Shown here: positions 13,671 through 19,894 of the stretch, piece after piece
How positions within the stretch are numbered: the first letter of the stretch is position 1
How the letters are laid out: each line of letters starts with the position of its first letter
NCBI GenBank assembly: GCA_036986255.1
Contig: BTRF01000007.1
Coordinates: 1-19,894 of the forward strand
Direction: 5' to 3'
Length of the DNA stretch: 19,894 nucleotides
Source of the DNA: BTRF01 sp036986255
GTDB lineage: Bacteria > Patescibacteriota > WWE3 > 9FT-COMBO-53-11
Notes under the pieces: model-generated
What the model saw: the letters and a program-made list of their open reading frames with translations, nothing else
Told to the model about the DNA's origin: nothing
Databases searched by the model: none
Made by a program: the position numbers and the translations under genes

Positions 13671-14699
13671 CTAATCCTCCAAAATCTTCACCAACACTCT
13701 GGCTAATTTATCTGGGTCGTGCCGCAATAAACTCCGCTTAAGCTTATCGCCCTTTTGGGGCTTAAATGTCCGATGGGAAAGGAAATCACCCCTAATCACC
13801 CGTACACCGGATCCGTTGCGCAGATCGTCCTCAACTGGATACGATTTCTCCGAGGTGGCATAGTACCGAAGAATAGCCCGGGGTGGGGGAACATTATTAA
13901 CTAAGATGTAATCAAACGCTACCTCAAGGTACCGACCTAGTTCAGAAAGATAGCGGGAAGCGGGAAACCCATTGGTCTGTCCAAACCTGCCCATAAGATT
14001 GAGGACATAAACTCTCTTTGCTTTAGATTTTTCTACGGCTTTGCTGATCCCCTCCACGAGAAGAGTAGGAAGCAGGCTGGTAAATAAGTCGCCCGGCCCG
14101 ACCACGATAAGGTCGGCGTTTTTAATGGCTTTAATCGCCTTGGGGTTCGCTTTAACCTTCGGCAACAGATAAACTCTTCGGATGGCTAGCTTCCCATCGT
14201 GTTTGGGTTCGTCAATATCGTGCTCCCCCACCACCGTTACGCCTCCTTCGTACTCGGCCACCAGATTGGTCTCATCCAAGGTTACGGGAAGAACGCGACC
14301 CTTGATCCGAAGAAAGTTCCCGGCTTCCTCAACCGCCTTCTCCTGGGACCCTAAGATATTGGAAAGGGCCACCAAAAAGAGGTTGCCAAAGGTCGTCCCC
14401 TCCACCCCTACCCCCTCGGCAAAACGGTAATTGAAAAGCTCCCGCAAAACGCCTTCCCGCCCATCCTCCTCGCTGAGCGCCAAAAGCGCCTTCCGGATAT
14501 CGGAAACAGGCAGCAAGCCGAATTCATCCCGCTCTTTTCTAGCTGATCCTCCGGAATCAGCCACCGAAACAACTGCGGTTATCTCCAAGGGGTATTTTTT
14601 AAGTCCGGAGAGAACGGCATAAGTCCCCGTCCCCCCGCCTAGAACCACAACTTTCTTGCCCATCATTAAAGAAAAACGATCTGCCTTAAATAGTAGCAC
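13671..14699 (-). CDS. glmR: GlmR/YvcK (CofD-like) UDP-GlcNAc-responsive regulator
   Basis: A 342-residue protein of the CofD/YvcK family. It has the nucleotide-binding start KVVVLGGGTGTYAVLSGLK, then VSVADSGGSARKERDEFGLLPVSDIRKALLAL, EGTTFGNLFLVAL, IVVGPGDLFTSLLPTLLVEGI and NLMGRFGQTNGF, all typical of YvcK rather than of the F420 enzyme CofD. In Bacillus subtilis the homologue GlmR binds UDP-GlcNAc and acts on GlmS; the present gene ends 4 nt before glmS, which fits that partnership. The start is taken as GTG 14699, just after GGAGGA but with short spacing. ATG 14663, which begins MGKKVVV, is the alternative and fits the usual family N-terminus. The gene lies 24 nt after the small membrane protein gene. 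Confidence 0.93.
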   Translation of the reverse strand: MLLFKADRFSLMMGKKVVVLGGGTGTYAVLSGLKKYPLEITAVVSVADSGGSARKERDEFGLLPVSDIRKALLALSEEDGREGVLRELFNYRFAEGVGVEGTTFGNLFLVALSNILGSQEKAVEEAGNFLRIKGRVLPVTLDETNLVAEYEGGVTVVGEHDIDEPKHDGKLAIRRVYLLPKVKANPKAIKAIKNADLIVVGPGDLFTSLLPTLLVEGISKAVEKSKAKRVYVLNLMGRFGQTNGFPASRYLSELGRYLEVAFDYILVNNVPPPRAILRYYATSEKSYPVEDDLRNGSGVRVIRGDFLSHRTFKPQKGDKLKRSLLRHDPDKLARVLVKILED

Positions 14700-14723
14700 G
14701 CTCCTCCGTTAAATATGGAGCTC

Positions 14724-15002
14724 CTACGCGAACAAAGTCCAGAAGAAAAGGATAATTACCAGCGCACCCACTAGAAAATACTCAAAAAACAAGCTCCAAC
14801 TGAGGCGCTTGCGGTAAAAGTGATAAACCACTCCCCAACTGATGTACGCCAAAACCGCCACCGTCACCACATAAAACTGGACTAAAACCAAGCTCTTGAA
14901 CTTTACAAAGGCCGCCACCGCCAGTGAGAAAATCAAGCTCAAAACCAAAAGATGGAGCAGGTGGGGAATTTTTTGCTTGCGGAGAGATTGCCAAATCGAC
15001 AT
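14724..15002 (-). CDS. Small three-TM membrane protein of unknown function
   Basis: A 92-residue protein starting at ATG 15002, which overlaps the CAP gene stop as TGATG. A GGGGGGAA stretch lies just upstream. After a basic N-terminus (MSIWQSLRKQKIPH) come three hydrophobic segments: about residues 15-35, 40-63 and 70-92. The charges favour a cytoplasmic N-terminus. I do not recognise a family. It is translationally coupled to the CAP-domain gene and followed by glmR, so it probably belongs to a cell-envelope operon. Confidence 0.8.
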   Translation of the reverse strand: MSIWQSLRKQKIPHLLHLLVLSLIFSLAVAAFVKFKSLVLVQFYVVTVAVLAYISWGVVYHFYRKRLSWSLFFEYFLVGALVIILFFWTLFA

Positions 15003-15997
15003 CAAAGAATTCCCCCCGCTTTGGTCAGCCACACTACTACCATCAACAGCCCTAAAATAGCCATATGGCCAATATTCTCCACCGTCCGCTTCAACTCACT
15101 ACGGGTAAGACCGCCGCGGAGCATGGACAGTTCATCCAAGGCAAAAAGGCCAAGCAGGAAGAAGCCGAACCCTAAGGGAACCGTCTTGGGTGAGGAAACC
15201 GGATTCAAGGTCTTTACAATCTGATCCAAGGGAGTAATCCCCACTGAAGCCAGCTCTGCGGGCTGAGAGATTGCAGCTTTACCGTTCTCCGTCGGACCAA
15301 CCACAATCGCCGGTTTGGCCTCCTCCAAACTGGATTCCGCTCCCGCCGTACCTCCACTCGGCTGGCTAACTTCCTCGGCGGAGGAAGCCCCGACGGCCGC
15401 GGCGGCCGAAATCGGCGTTCCCAGCAACTGCACTACCAACGTTGTTTCTTCCCCCAAAAGAGTCCCGTTTATAGCCGCCATCCCAATATCCTTATAATTG
15501 CCGTTCAAAAGGTTGGCGCGGTGGGAAGGGGAAGCTATCCAAGCCGTTACGACTGCGACCGAGGTGTCAAAATCCATGGCCAGATTTTCTCCTGCGTATT
15601 TGTAAGTGTAGCCGGCCTGGGTAATCAGCTTCCAAGGGGTCGTGGAGCCATCCGGGGCATAGTGGGCCCAATAGTTTTTGGCAAACATATCCTTGGCCTT
15701 ATTGAGAGCGGCTTTCTCCAGCTTCGGATTTCGCGCAAGGGCAGGCAAACCGCGGTCGACCCTCTCTTGGTTCACCAACCCATACAAGTCATCGGCAACG
15801 ACGTTGGTGGCAAACCCTAAGATCTGGGGAGAAAGTTGATAGATATAAAGCTGAAAACCCAAAAGAATCAGAACGTAAAGGAAGAGGGCCGAGTTTTTAA
15901 CCAAACGGGCCCGCCCCCTCCGGTCCGGATAAGGCAGAATAAAACAAGCGTTTCGAACGCAAAAACGGATAAATTTTCGTCCAGCTTTCTTTACCAT
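15002..15997 (-). CDS. Membrane-anchored CAP/SCP-domain protein
   Basis: About 331 residues. A basic N-terminus (VKKAGRKFIRFCVRN) is followed by a membrane segment (SALFLYVLILLGFQLYIY), then the motif QILGFATNV. The CAP domain follows: LVNQERVDRGLPALARN, AALNKAKDMFAKNYWAHYAPDG, GYTYKYAGENLAMDF, VVTAWIASPSHRANLLNGNYKDIGMA. The two His and two Glu/Asp residues typical of the cavity can be picked out (WAHYAP, AGENLA, SPSHRANL). An Ala/Ser/Glu-rich linker and two C-terminal membrane segments complete it. The first ATG at 16009 overlaps a TATAAT box and cannot be the start of that transcript, so I choose ATG 15997. It is the first gene of the operon with glmR and glmS. The role is likely on the cell surface; the activity is unknown. 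Confidence 0.9.
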   Translation of the reverse strand: MVKKAGRKFIRFCVRNACFILPYPDRRGRARLVKNSALFLYVLILLGFQLYIYQLSPQILGFATNVVADDLYGLVNQERVDRGLPALARNPKLEKAALNKAKDMFAKNYWAHYAPDGSTTPWKLITQAGYTYKYAGENLAMDFDTSVAVVTAWIASPSHRANLLNGNYKDIGMAAINGTLLGEETTLVVQLLGTPISAAAAVGASSAEEVSQPSGGTAGAESSLEEAKPAIVVGPTENGKAAISQPAELASVGITPLDQIVKTLNPVSSPKTVPLGFGFFLLGLFALDELSMLRGGLTRSELKRTVENIGHMAILGLLMVVVWLTKAGGIL

Positions 15998-16007
15998 CTC
16001 ATCTATC

Positions 16008-16036
16008 ATTATAAGCTATAGGTCTACCAAGAGCAA
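16008..16036 (-). promoter_or_regulatory. Promoter of the CAP-3TM-glmR-glmS operon
   Basis: Minus strand: TTGCTC (16036..16031), a 17-nt spacer and a perfect TATAAT (16013..16008). The expected start is about 16001, which leaves a leader of about 4 nt before ATG 15997. There is no Shine-Dalgarno. Confidence 0.65.
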
Positions 16037-16082
16037 CTCTAAGCTTGCCTATTTGATTCTAGCAACTTCAGAAAAGGACGGC

Positions 16083-16122
16083 AAAAATATAAAGGCCCGC
16101 TGTCTCGAAGACTTTGCGGGCC
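16083..16122 (-). terminator. Intrinsic terminator of the small membrane peptide gene
   Basis: On the minus strand GGCCCGC (16122..16116) pairs with GCGGGCC (16100..16094), with an inner GTCT/AGAC pairing, followed by TTTATATTTTT. It lies 9 nt after the stop codon of the 62-residue gene. Confidence 0.88.
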
Positions 16123-16131
16123 GTTGAATGG

Positions 16132-16320
16132 TTACCGTCGAAGGGTTCTCCGGTAGCTGGGAGGTGAAAGATGAGAAGGACTCATTTTTCTCCAACCGTT
16201 TTGGGTTGATTTGTAAATCGGGGAAACTTCAGGATTCCTGTTTGAAGAAGCCGCGACTGAGATCAAACCCGCCAGGAGGAAAACCACGCTGATGGTGACC
16301 AATGCGATGACGATTGTCAT
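16132..16320 (-). CDS. Small single-TM peptide (62 residues), unknown function
   Basis: The product starts with a strongly hydrophobic segment (TIVIALVTISVVFLLAGLISVAA, residues 2-24) and continues as a polar, basic tail ending SYRRTLRR. Of two adjacent ATGs I choose the second, at 16320, because AAAGGAG stands 6 nt before it; the first is at 16323. It has its own consensus promoter, a leader of about 22 nt with a Shine-Dalgarno, and its own terminator, which makes this a complete single-gene transcription unit and supports it as a real gene despite its size. It could be a membrane-anchored peptide or a processed secreted one. No family recognised. Confidence 0.72.
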   Translation of the reverse strand: MTIVIALVTISVVFLLAGLISVAASSNRNPEVSPIYKSTQNGWRKMSPSHLSPPSYRRTLRR

Positions 16321-16339
16321 CATGAGCTCCTTTCTTAAG

Positions 16340-16377
16340 GTATGCTTAATTATTACATACTATGGGGTACATGTCAA
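16340..16377 (-). promoter_or_regulatory. Consensus promoter with overlapping palindrome, for the small peptide gene
   Basis: Minus strand: a perfect TTGACA (16377..16372), a 17-nt spacer and AATAAT (16354..16349). The inverted repeat GTATG-11 nt-CATAC at 16340-16360 covers the -10 and start region and could be a repressor site. Confidence 0.65.
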
Positions 16378-16481
16378 TAGTGAAAAAGAGCTCCAGGCAG
16401 GAGCGAGGATCACTATTGTGCACCTGAGTTAAACGAAGGCGGAACAAATGCACCCGAAGGCGCTTATTTAGGTTTTAGGCG

Positions 16482-16880
16482 CTATGATTCTCTGCGGTTG
16501 AAAAAGTAGCGGACGGCAAGTGCTCCCACCAAAATCCCCAAAAGATCAAAGCCCAGATCCGCCACCCTCCCTTCCCGCAGAGGAACGAAGATCTGATGGA
16601 TCTCATCCGAAGCGGCATAGAGGAGAGTAAAAACGCCGGCGCTGAGATACAGCTGCCGCACGCTCAATCGAAAGCCGCCGCGCAAAGCGCGGAACAGAAG
16701 AAGGAAAAGAACCGCATACTCCCCTACATGAGCCGGCTTGCGGGTCCAAAAATCGACCGCCCCCTCCCCGATCTTCAACCCGGACTGAGCCGAAAGATAA
16801 TAAATCAGCCCCATCCAAAAAAGCACCGGCAGCCAGAGGGAGAGCTGCTTCTTCAACTTAAGATAAGCTTGCTGAACCAT
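16482..16880 (-). CDS. VanZ-like family membrane protein
   Basis: A 132-residue protein with four predicted membrane segments. LFWMGLIYYLSAQSG, KPAHVGEYAVLFLLLFRAL and AASDEIHQIFVPLREGRVADLGFDLLG, followed by a last hydrophobic segment, are the signature elements of the VanZ-like family. VanZ itself gives low-level teicoplanin resistance in enterococci, but most family members are of unknown function and resistance should not be inferred here. The ATG at 16880 is divergent from the exchanger gene with only 34 bp between the two starts. A TATAGT box (16898..16893) could serve it with a very short leader. Length is typical of the family. Confidence 0.92.
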   Translation of the reverse strand: MVQQAYLKLKKQLSLWLPVLFWMGLIYYLSAQSGLKIGEGAVDFWTRKPAHVGEYAVLFLLLFRALRGGFRLSVRQLYLSAGVFTLLYAASDEIHQIFVPLREGRVADLGFDLLGILVGALAVRYFFNRRES

Positions 16881-16903
16881 TGCACCACGCCTACTATATC
16901 AGA

Positions 16904-16909
16904 TAAAAT
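16904..16909 (+). promoter_or_regulatory. Probable -10 box of the exchanger gene
   Basis: TAAAAT ends 5 nt before the GTG start at 16915, so transcription would begin at or next to the start codon. The -35 is weak (TTGCAC at 16880-16885, 18-nt spacer) and overlaps the start of the divergent VanZ-like gene. Confidence 0.4.
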
Positions 16910-16914
16910 AACGG

Positions 16915-17865
16915 GTGTTGCTTCTCTATGCCATCGCTTTCGTTATTTCCGTAGTCGCCCTGGCCCTATCTTCAGTTTTTCTCCTCAATTCCATCACCAA
17001 AATTGCCATCAAGATGAGGATTTCGGAGTTCCTGATCGGCTTCGTGCTCGTCGCGGTCGGCTCCTCCTTGCCGGAACTTCTCGTCGGCATTGTGGCGGCA
17101 ACGGAGGGAGAGCCCCTCCTGTCGCTGGGAAATATCATCGGCTCCAACATCGCCAATCTCACCATCATTCTGGGAATACCTGCCCTGATTGCCGGGGGGA
17201 TCAGAATCCGTTCCCAAGTGAGAAACCGCGAGATCATCTACATGAACATCTTCGCCGTAGCCCCCCTCATTCTCCTTTTGGACGGGGTTTTAAGCCGCGG
17301 AGAAGGTATTCTCCTCCTGCTTCTCTTCGCCTTCTACCTCTACAACCTCGTTCTGAGAAGTAATGTTTACACCAAGGTGATGAAGGATCACAAAAGGAAA
17401 ATATCGCTGCCCAAACAAATCCTTTTCGTTATCGTCGGATTGACTGCACTCCTGTTAAGCGCAGAAGTGCTGATCCGCTCAGGCATCACCATCGCTACCG
17501 CGTTGGGAATCCCTACTATTTTAATCGGGATTTTCGCCCTTGCCCTCGGCACCTCCCTGCCTGAACTCTCCTTTAACATCACCGCCGCAGTTAAGCGTCA
17601 GGGAGAAATCCTAATGGGAAATACTCTAGGGAGTATCGTTTCAAATGCAACCTTGGTATTGGGAATAACGGCCTTAATCCGCCCCATCGTCATTGATGGG
17701 ACAGCCATTCTTATCACCAGTTCAATAGTTCTGCTCTTCAGCCTTCTGATTTTTACCAACTTCGCCCGCTCGCAGTATAAAGTAACGGTAAAGGAAGGGC
17801 TGGTGCTGGTCCTGGGGTACATAGCATTCATAGTTTTTGAGCTCTTCTACAGCGCCGGGGTTTGA
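16915..17865 (+). CDS. Na+/Ca2+ exchanger family (CaCA, YrbG-like) antiporter
   Basis: A 316-residue membrane protein with about ten membrane segments and the two inverted alpha repeats of the cation/Ca2+ exchanger superfamily. The alpha-1 repeat has VAVGSSLPELLVGIVAA and GNIIGSNIANLTIILG. The alpha-2 repeat has LALGTSLPELSFNITAAV and GNTLGSIVSNATLVLG. The paired GSSLPE/GTSLPE acidic residues and the GSNIAN/GSIVSN asparagines are the ion-binding positions of the family, so exchange activity is likely; which ions is not known. The start is GTG 16915 with no Shine-Dalgarno; TTG 16918 is possible. Its 3' end overlaps the convergent lamin-tail gene by 19 bp. Confidence 0.93.
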   Translation: MLLLYAIAFVISVVALALSSVFLLNSITKIAIKMRISEFLIGFVLVAVGSSLPELLVGIVAATEGEPLLSLGNIIGSNIANLTIILGIPALIAGGIRIRSQVRNREIIYMNIFAVAPLILLLDGVLSRGEGILLLLLFAFYLYNLVLRSNVYTKVMKDHKRKISLPKQILFVIVGLTALLLSAEVLIRSGITIATALGIPTILIGIFALALGTSLPELSFNITAAVKRQGEILMGNTLGSIVSNATLVLGITALIRPIVIDGTAILITSSIVLLFSLLIFTNFARSQYKVTVKEGLVLVLGYIAFIVFELFYSAGV

Positions 17866-19070
17866 CGAACTGCTAAAACCAGCCCCCAGCTACCTACCGC
17901 CATGCCGAGAACTCCTAAGATAATATAGAAGTTCAGTTTGAGAGGATCCTTCTGAGGCGCTTCCTCCCCCAAGACCTCCCCCTGATCCAAAATCTTCGAC
18001 TCCGGTGGATCGTAAACAACACCAGACCCGCTACCTCTATCACCCAACCCGCTTTCGTTAGACTTTGTAGAAGAAGTCACCTGGGATTTAACAAGAGCCG
18101 AAACCTTAAGAGGTTTGGTTTCCAACTCCTTGACAGGCCAGAGGGTTTTGTAGCCATCAGCATCTTTTTTAGCAATACTCACCGTAATGGAGTGGCTCCC
18201 CGACCCGGTATCTTCATCCACTTTTGCCAAAACCGTCTTGCCGGCGGAGCCGGAAGAACCAACCTGAGCCTGGGGCATCTCGCTCCAAGATCCGTTCTGT
18301 GACAACCATCCGCTCGACCCCTTTGTATTACCATAAACAAACTTTCCATCCCTGCCGATCAAAACCTTCAAGCCGTAGGTCCCGGATTCAAAGTCAGTCA
18401 GCTCTACGGTCACGGAAAACTCCCGACCCGCCGAAACTGCCGAAGGTGGAGAAAACTTCAACATTGGCAGCTTTTTTTCTTGCTCCGCTTGCTGAGAGTC
18501 CTCTTCCTCCTCCTCCTGAAAACTATTCTCCGTCCCCGGGGTCGGATCCGCTTCTTTCCAAGACCCGTCTTCTGCTAACGCCAGAGACATACCAACCAAC
18601 GCACCACCTTCTGCATAATCTTTACGATCCTGCTCAACGAATTCTGCACGCAGAATCACTGAATCTCCGGAGTTATTCAGACCCGACCCAATGTTGTTAC
18701 TTGGTAAATCGAAAATTAAGTCGTCCGGAACACCAGGGTACATCAACTTAAAACAACTACTATCAGCCACAATAATCAAGTAACCCTTACCAAGAATAGC
18801 TGCGCCATCTAACAAATCATTTGTGTCAGGATTCTTACCGTCACTATTTGCATCGCCCAATTCCCACCCAGCTAAAGAAACTGGATCGAGAGTAGTATTG
18901 AGTAACTCAATCCATTCCGACTTCGCTTCAGTACAACCTTCAGGTTCACTGGGATTGTACATAACTTCATTAATAATTACTGGAGAGCTAAGTGAAAAGA
19001 CAGAGGGGACGTACCAACTCCCCAACAAGAACATACTTAACCCAATAACGCCAACCAACTTATACGCCAT
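17847..19070 (-). CDS. Secreted lamin-tail-domain surface protein with C-terminal membrane anchor
   Basis: About 407 residues. The N-terminus (MAYKLVGVIGLSMFLLGSWYVPSVFS) is a signal peptide. A lamin-tail domain follows at about 30-175: VIINEVMYNP, SEWIELLNTT, VSLAGWELGD, GKGYLIIVAD, LNNSGDSVILR, ending near ADPTPGTENSF. Then come a Glu/Gln-rich linker, a second beta-rich domain (SAVSAGREFSVTVELTDFES...), a Ser/Gly-rich linker with EVLGEE, and a C-terminal membrane segment (FYIILGVLGMAVGSWGLVLAV). The start chosen is ATG 19070, 5 nt after the upstream stop; ATG 19088 would overlap the upstream gene by 13 bp. Lamin-tail domains in bacteria are often on surface proteins or nucleases; no nuclease motif is seen here. 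The likely role is surface display or adhesion. Confidence 0.88.
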   Translation of the reverse strand: MAYKLVGVIGLSMFLLGSWYVPSVFSLSSPVIINEVMYNPSEPEGCTEAKSEWIELLNTTLDPVSLAGWELGDANSDGKNPDTNDLLDGAAILGKGYLIIVADSSCFKLMYPGVPDDLIFDLPSNNIGSGLNNSGDSVILRAEFVEQDRKDYAEGGALVGMSLALAEDGSWKEADPTPGTENSFQEEEEEDSQQAEQEKKLPMLKFSPPSAVSAGREFSVTVELTDFESGTYGLKVLIGRDGKFVYGNTKGSSGWLSQNGSWSEMPQAQVGSSGSAGKTVLAKVDEDTGSGSHSITVSIAKKDADGYKTLWPVKELETKPLKVSALVKSQVTSSTKSNESGLGDRGSGSGVVYDPPESKILDQGEVLGEEAPQKDPLKLNFYIILGVLGMAVGSWGLVLAVRQTPAL

Positions 19071-19075
19071 GTTTA

Positions 19076-19894
19076 TTAGCACCGCCATCCCACCATCCGT
19101 CGGCGTATCAGATACACTCCTGCCCCAAGCAAAATCACTCCCACTATTAGATAGCCGGAACTTGTCCGACTCGAGCCGCTGGAAGCAGTCGCTCCCTTGA
19201 CTTCACCATCCGATTCCCCCTCCTGATAACCACTACCCTTCTCAACCTCCTCTTCTCCTTCAGCCAAAACACCCAAAACCTGCCCCCCATCGTCCGGGTC
19301 GGGACGAGGAACAAAGGTAAACCCCCAGGAGATCAGGGAGCTTTGATTCCCAGCTTCATCCACTGTGTAAGCAGAAAGGGTTACGTCATCGGTGATCGTG
19401 ATCGGATTAGAATAGAGGACAAAATCCCCGTTGTTCAAAGAATGGTAGATCTCAGTGTTCTCCCCGACGGTAAAGCTGACCCTTAAAACCTCTCCCTCAA
19501 TAAAGGTTCCGCCGAGGACTGACGGTATCGGCACTTGCGGAGCAACGGCATCAATTTTGAAAGAGAGTATCTGATGCTCCCCCTCGTTCCCCGCGAGATC
19601 AACACTCCAAAACTCAACCGTGTAGCTCCCGTCCTCTAAAACAAGGGGGTCTCCCCCACCATATTGGATACGATATCCGTCACTTCCGGTACTATCATAT
19701 TCGCCAGAGGCGAAGTAGGTCTGGCGGTAAGCCAGGCCGTCCTTTAAAGTATAATAGTGGTCATCTTGGCTATTAACAACCATTACCCATGTATCCAAAA
19801 CACCAGAAGTATCATCCACAGCGCTAAAATTCAGGGTTACCGGAGAAATATACCAACCGTTCAAACCTTTAGAGCCCAAGACCTTAACTGAAGT
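19076..19894 (-). CDS. Ig-like surface protein, C-terminal part, cut by window edge
   Basis: About 272 residues are visible; the frame stays open to the window edge, so the N-terminus is missing and the TTG at 19879 is not its start. Two beta-sandwich modules can be seen. One has NGWYISPVTLNFSAVDDTSG and DGSYTVEFWSVDLAGNEG, the pattern of OmpL47-like or related repeats. The other has VGENTEIYHSLNNGDFVLY...ITDDVTLSAYTVDEAGNQS, resembling chitobiase-C-terminal-type Ig modules. An acidic linker with QVLGVLAEG and EVKGATAS follows, then a membrane segment (GYLIVGVILLGAGVYLI) and a basic tail (RRRMVGWRC). It is probably a secreted, C-terminally anchored surface protein, co-transcribed with the lamin-tail gene 5 nt downstream. 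Confidence 0.85.
   Translation of the reverse strand, partial: TSVKVLGSKGLNGWYISPVTLNFSAVDDTSGVLDTWVMVVNSQDDHYYTLKDGLAYRQTYFASGEYDSTGSDGYRIQYGGGDPLVLEDGSYTVEFWSVDLAGNEGEHQILSFKIDAVAPQVPIPSVLGGTFIEGEVLRVSFTVGENTEIYHSLNNGDFVLYSNPITITDDVTLSAYTVDEAGNQSSLISWGFTFVPRPDPDDGGQVLGVLAEGEEEVEKGSGYQEGESDGEVKGATASSGSSRTSSGYLIVGVILLGAGVYLIRRRMVGWRC

Noticed and set aside
16381..16481. Possible RNA gene or extra ORF between the small peptide promoter and the VanZ-like gene
   Set aside because: Only short direct repeats (GAAGGCG, AGGCGCT) and a weak hairpin are seen; there is no tRNA fold or start with a ribosome-binding site.
16596..17363. Open frame of 255 codons spanning the VanZ-like and exchanger genes
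   Set aside because: It runs through two genes with clear family motifs in other frames and its product is low-complexity His/Arg/Pro-rich sequence.

Overview
The window looks like a chromosomal segment of a Patescibacteria/CPR bacterium, most likely of the Microgenomates type. This is inferred from gene content and style: a CAP-domain protein with an N-terminal membrane anchor followed by an ILGFAT-like motif, lamin-tail and Ig-like surface proteins with a C-terminal membrane anchor, a GlmR-like gene directly upstream of glmS, and compact operons with 1-4 nt overlaps. TGA is used as an ordinary stop, which argues against the Gracilibacteria/SR1 code. No rRNA, tRNA, CRISPR array, transposase or integrase is visible.

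Layout. (1) 1-5980, minus strand: a surface-glycan operon read from right to left. It encodes UDP-glucose 6-dehydrogenase, an alkaline-phosphatase-superfamily phosphodiesterase, a Wzx-like flippase and two tandem GT4 glycosyltransferases; the last runs off the left edge. (2) 5981-11857: an accessory block between two housekeeping operons. On the minus strand it has a ribbon-helix-helix protein and a cysteine-free CysD/PAPS-reductase-like PP-loop protein. On the plus strand it has a small acidic protein, a single-module ClpB-like AAA+ ATPase with a Cys/His insertion, an HNH-like protein, a terminator, and a 716-residue zinc-finger/winged-helix/metallophosphoesterase protein. Both edges carry tandem direct repeats that begin at the stop codon of the adjacent gene and contain hairpins: 2 x 67 bp behind the PP-loop gene, and three copies of the glmS 3' end behind glmS. 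(3) 11858-15997, minus strand: a CAP-domain protein, a small three-TM protein, GlmR/YvcK and GlmS. (4) 16083-17865: a small membrane peptide with its own promoter and terminator, then divergent VanZ-like and Na+/Ca2+-exchanger-like genes. (5) 17847-19894, minus strand: two secreted, C-terminally anchored proteins, the upstream one cut by the window edge.

How the genes fit together: GlmS (hexosamine supply), GlmR (known elsewhere to act on GlmS), Ugd (UDP-glucuronate), the flippase and the glycosyltransferases together make and export surface polysaccharide. The repeat-bounded central block is not obviously part of that pathway and is the best candidate for an undescribed module. Two genes, glmS and the phosphodiesterase, appear to start at non-canonical AUU and AUA codons. 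Several promoters sit so close to the start codon that their transcripts would be leaderless or nearly so.
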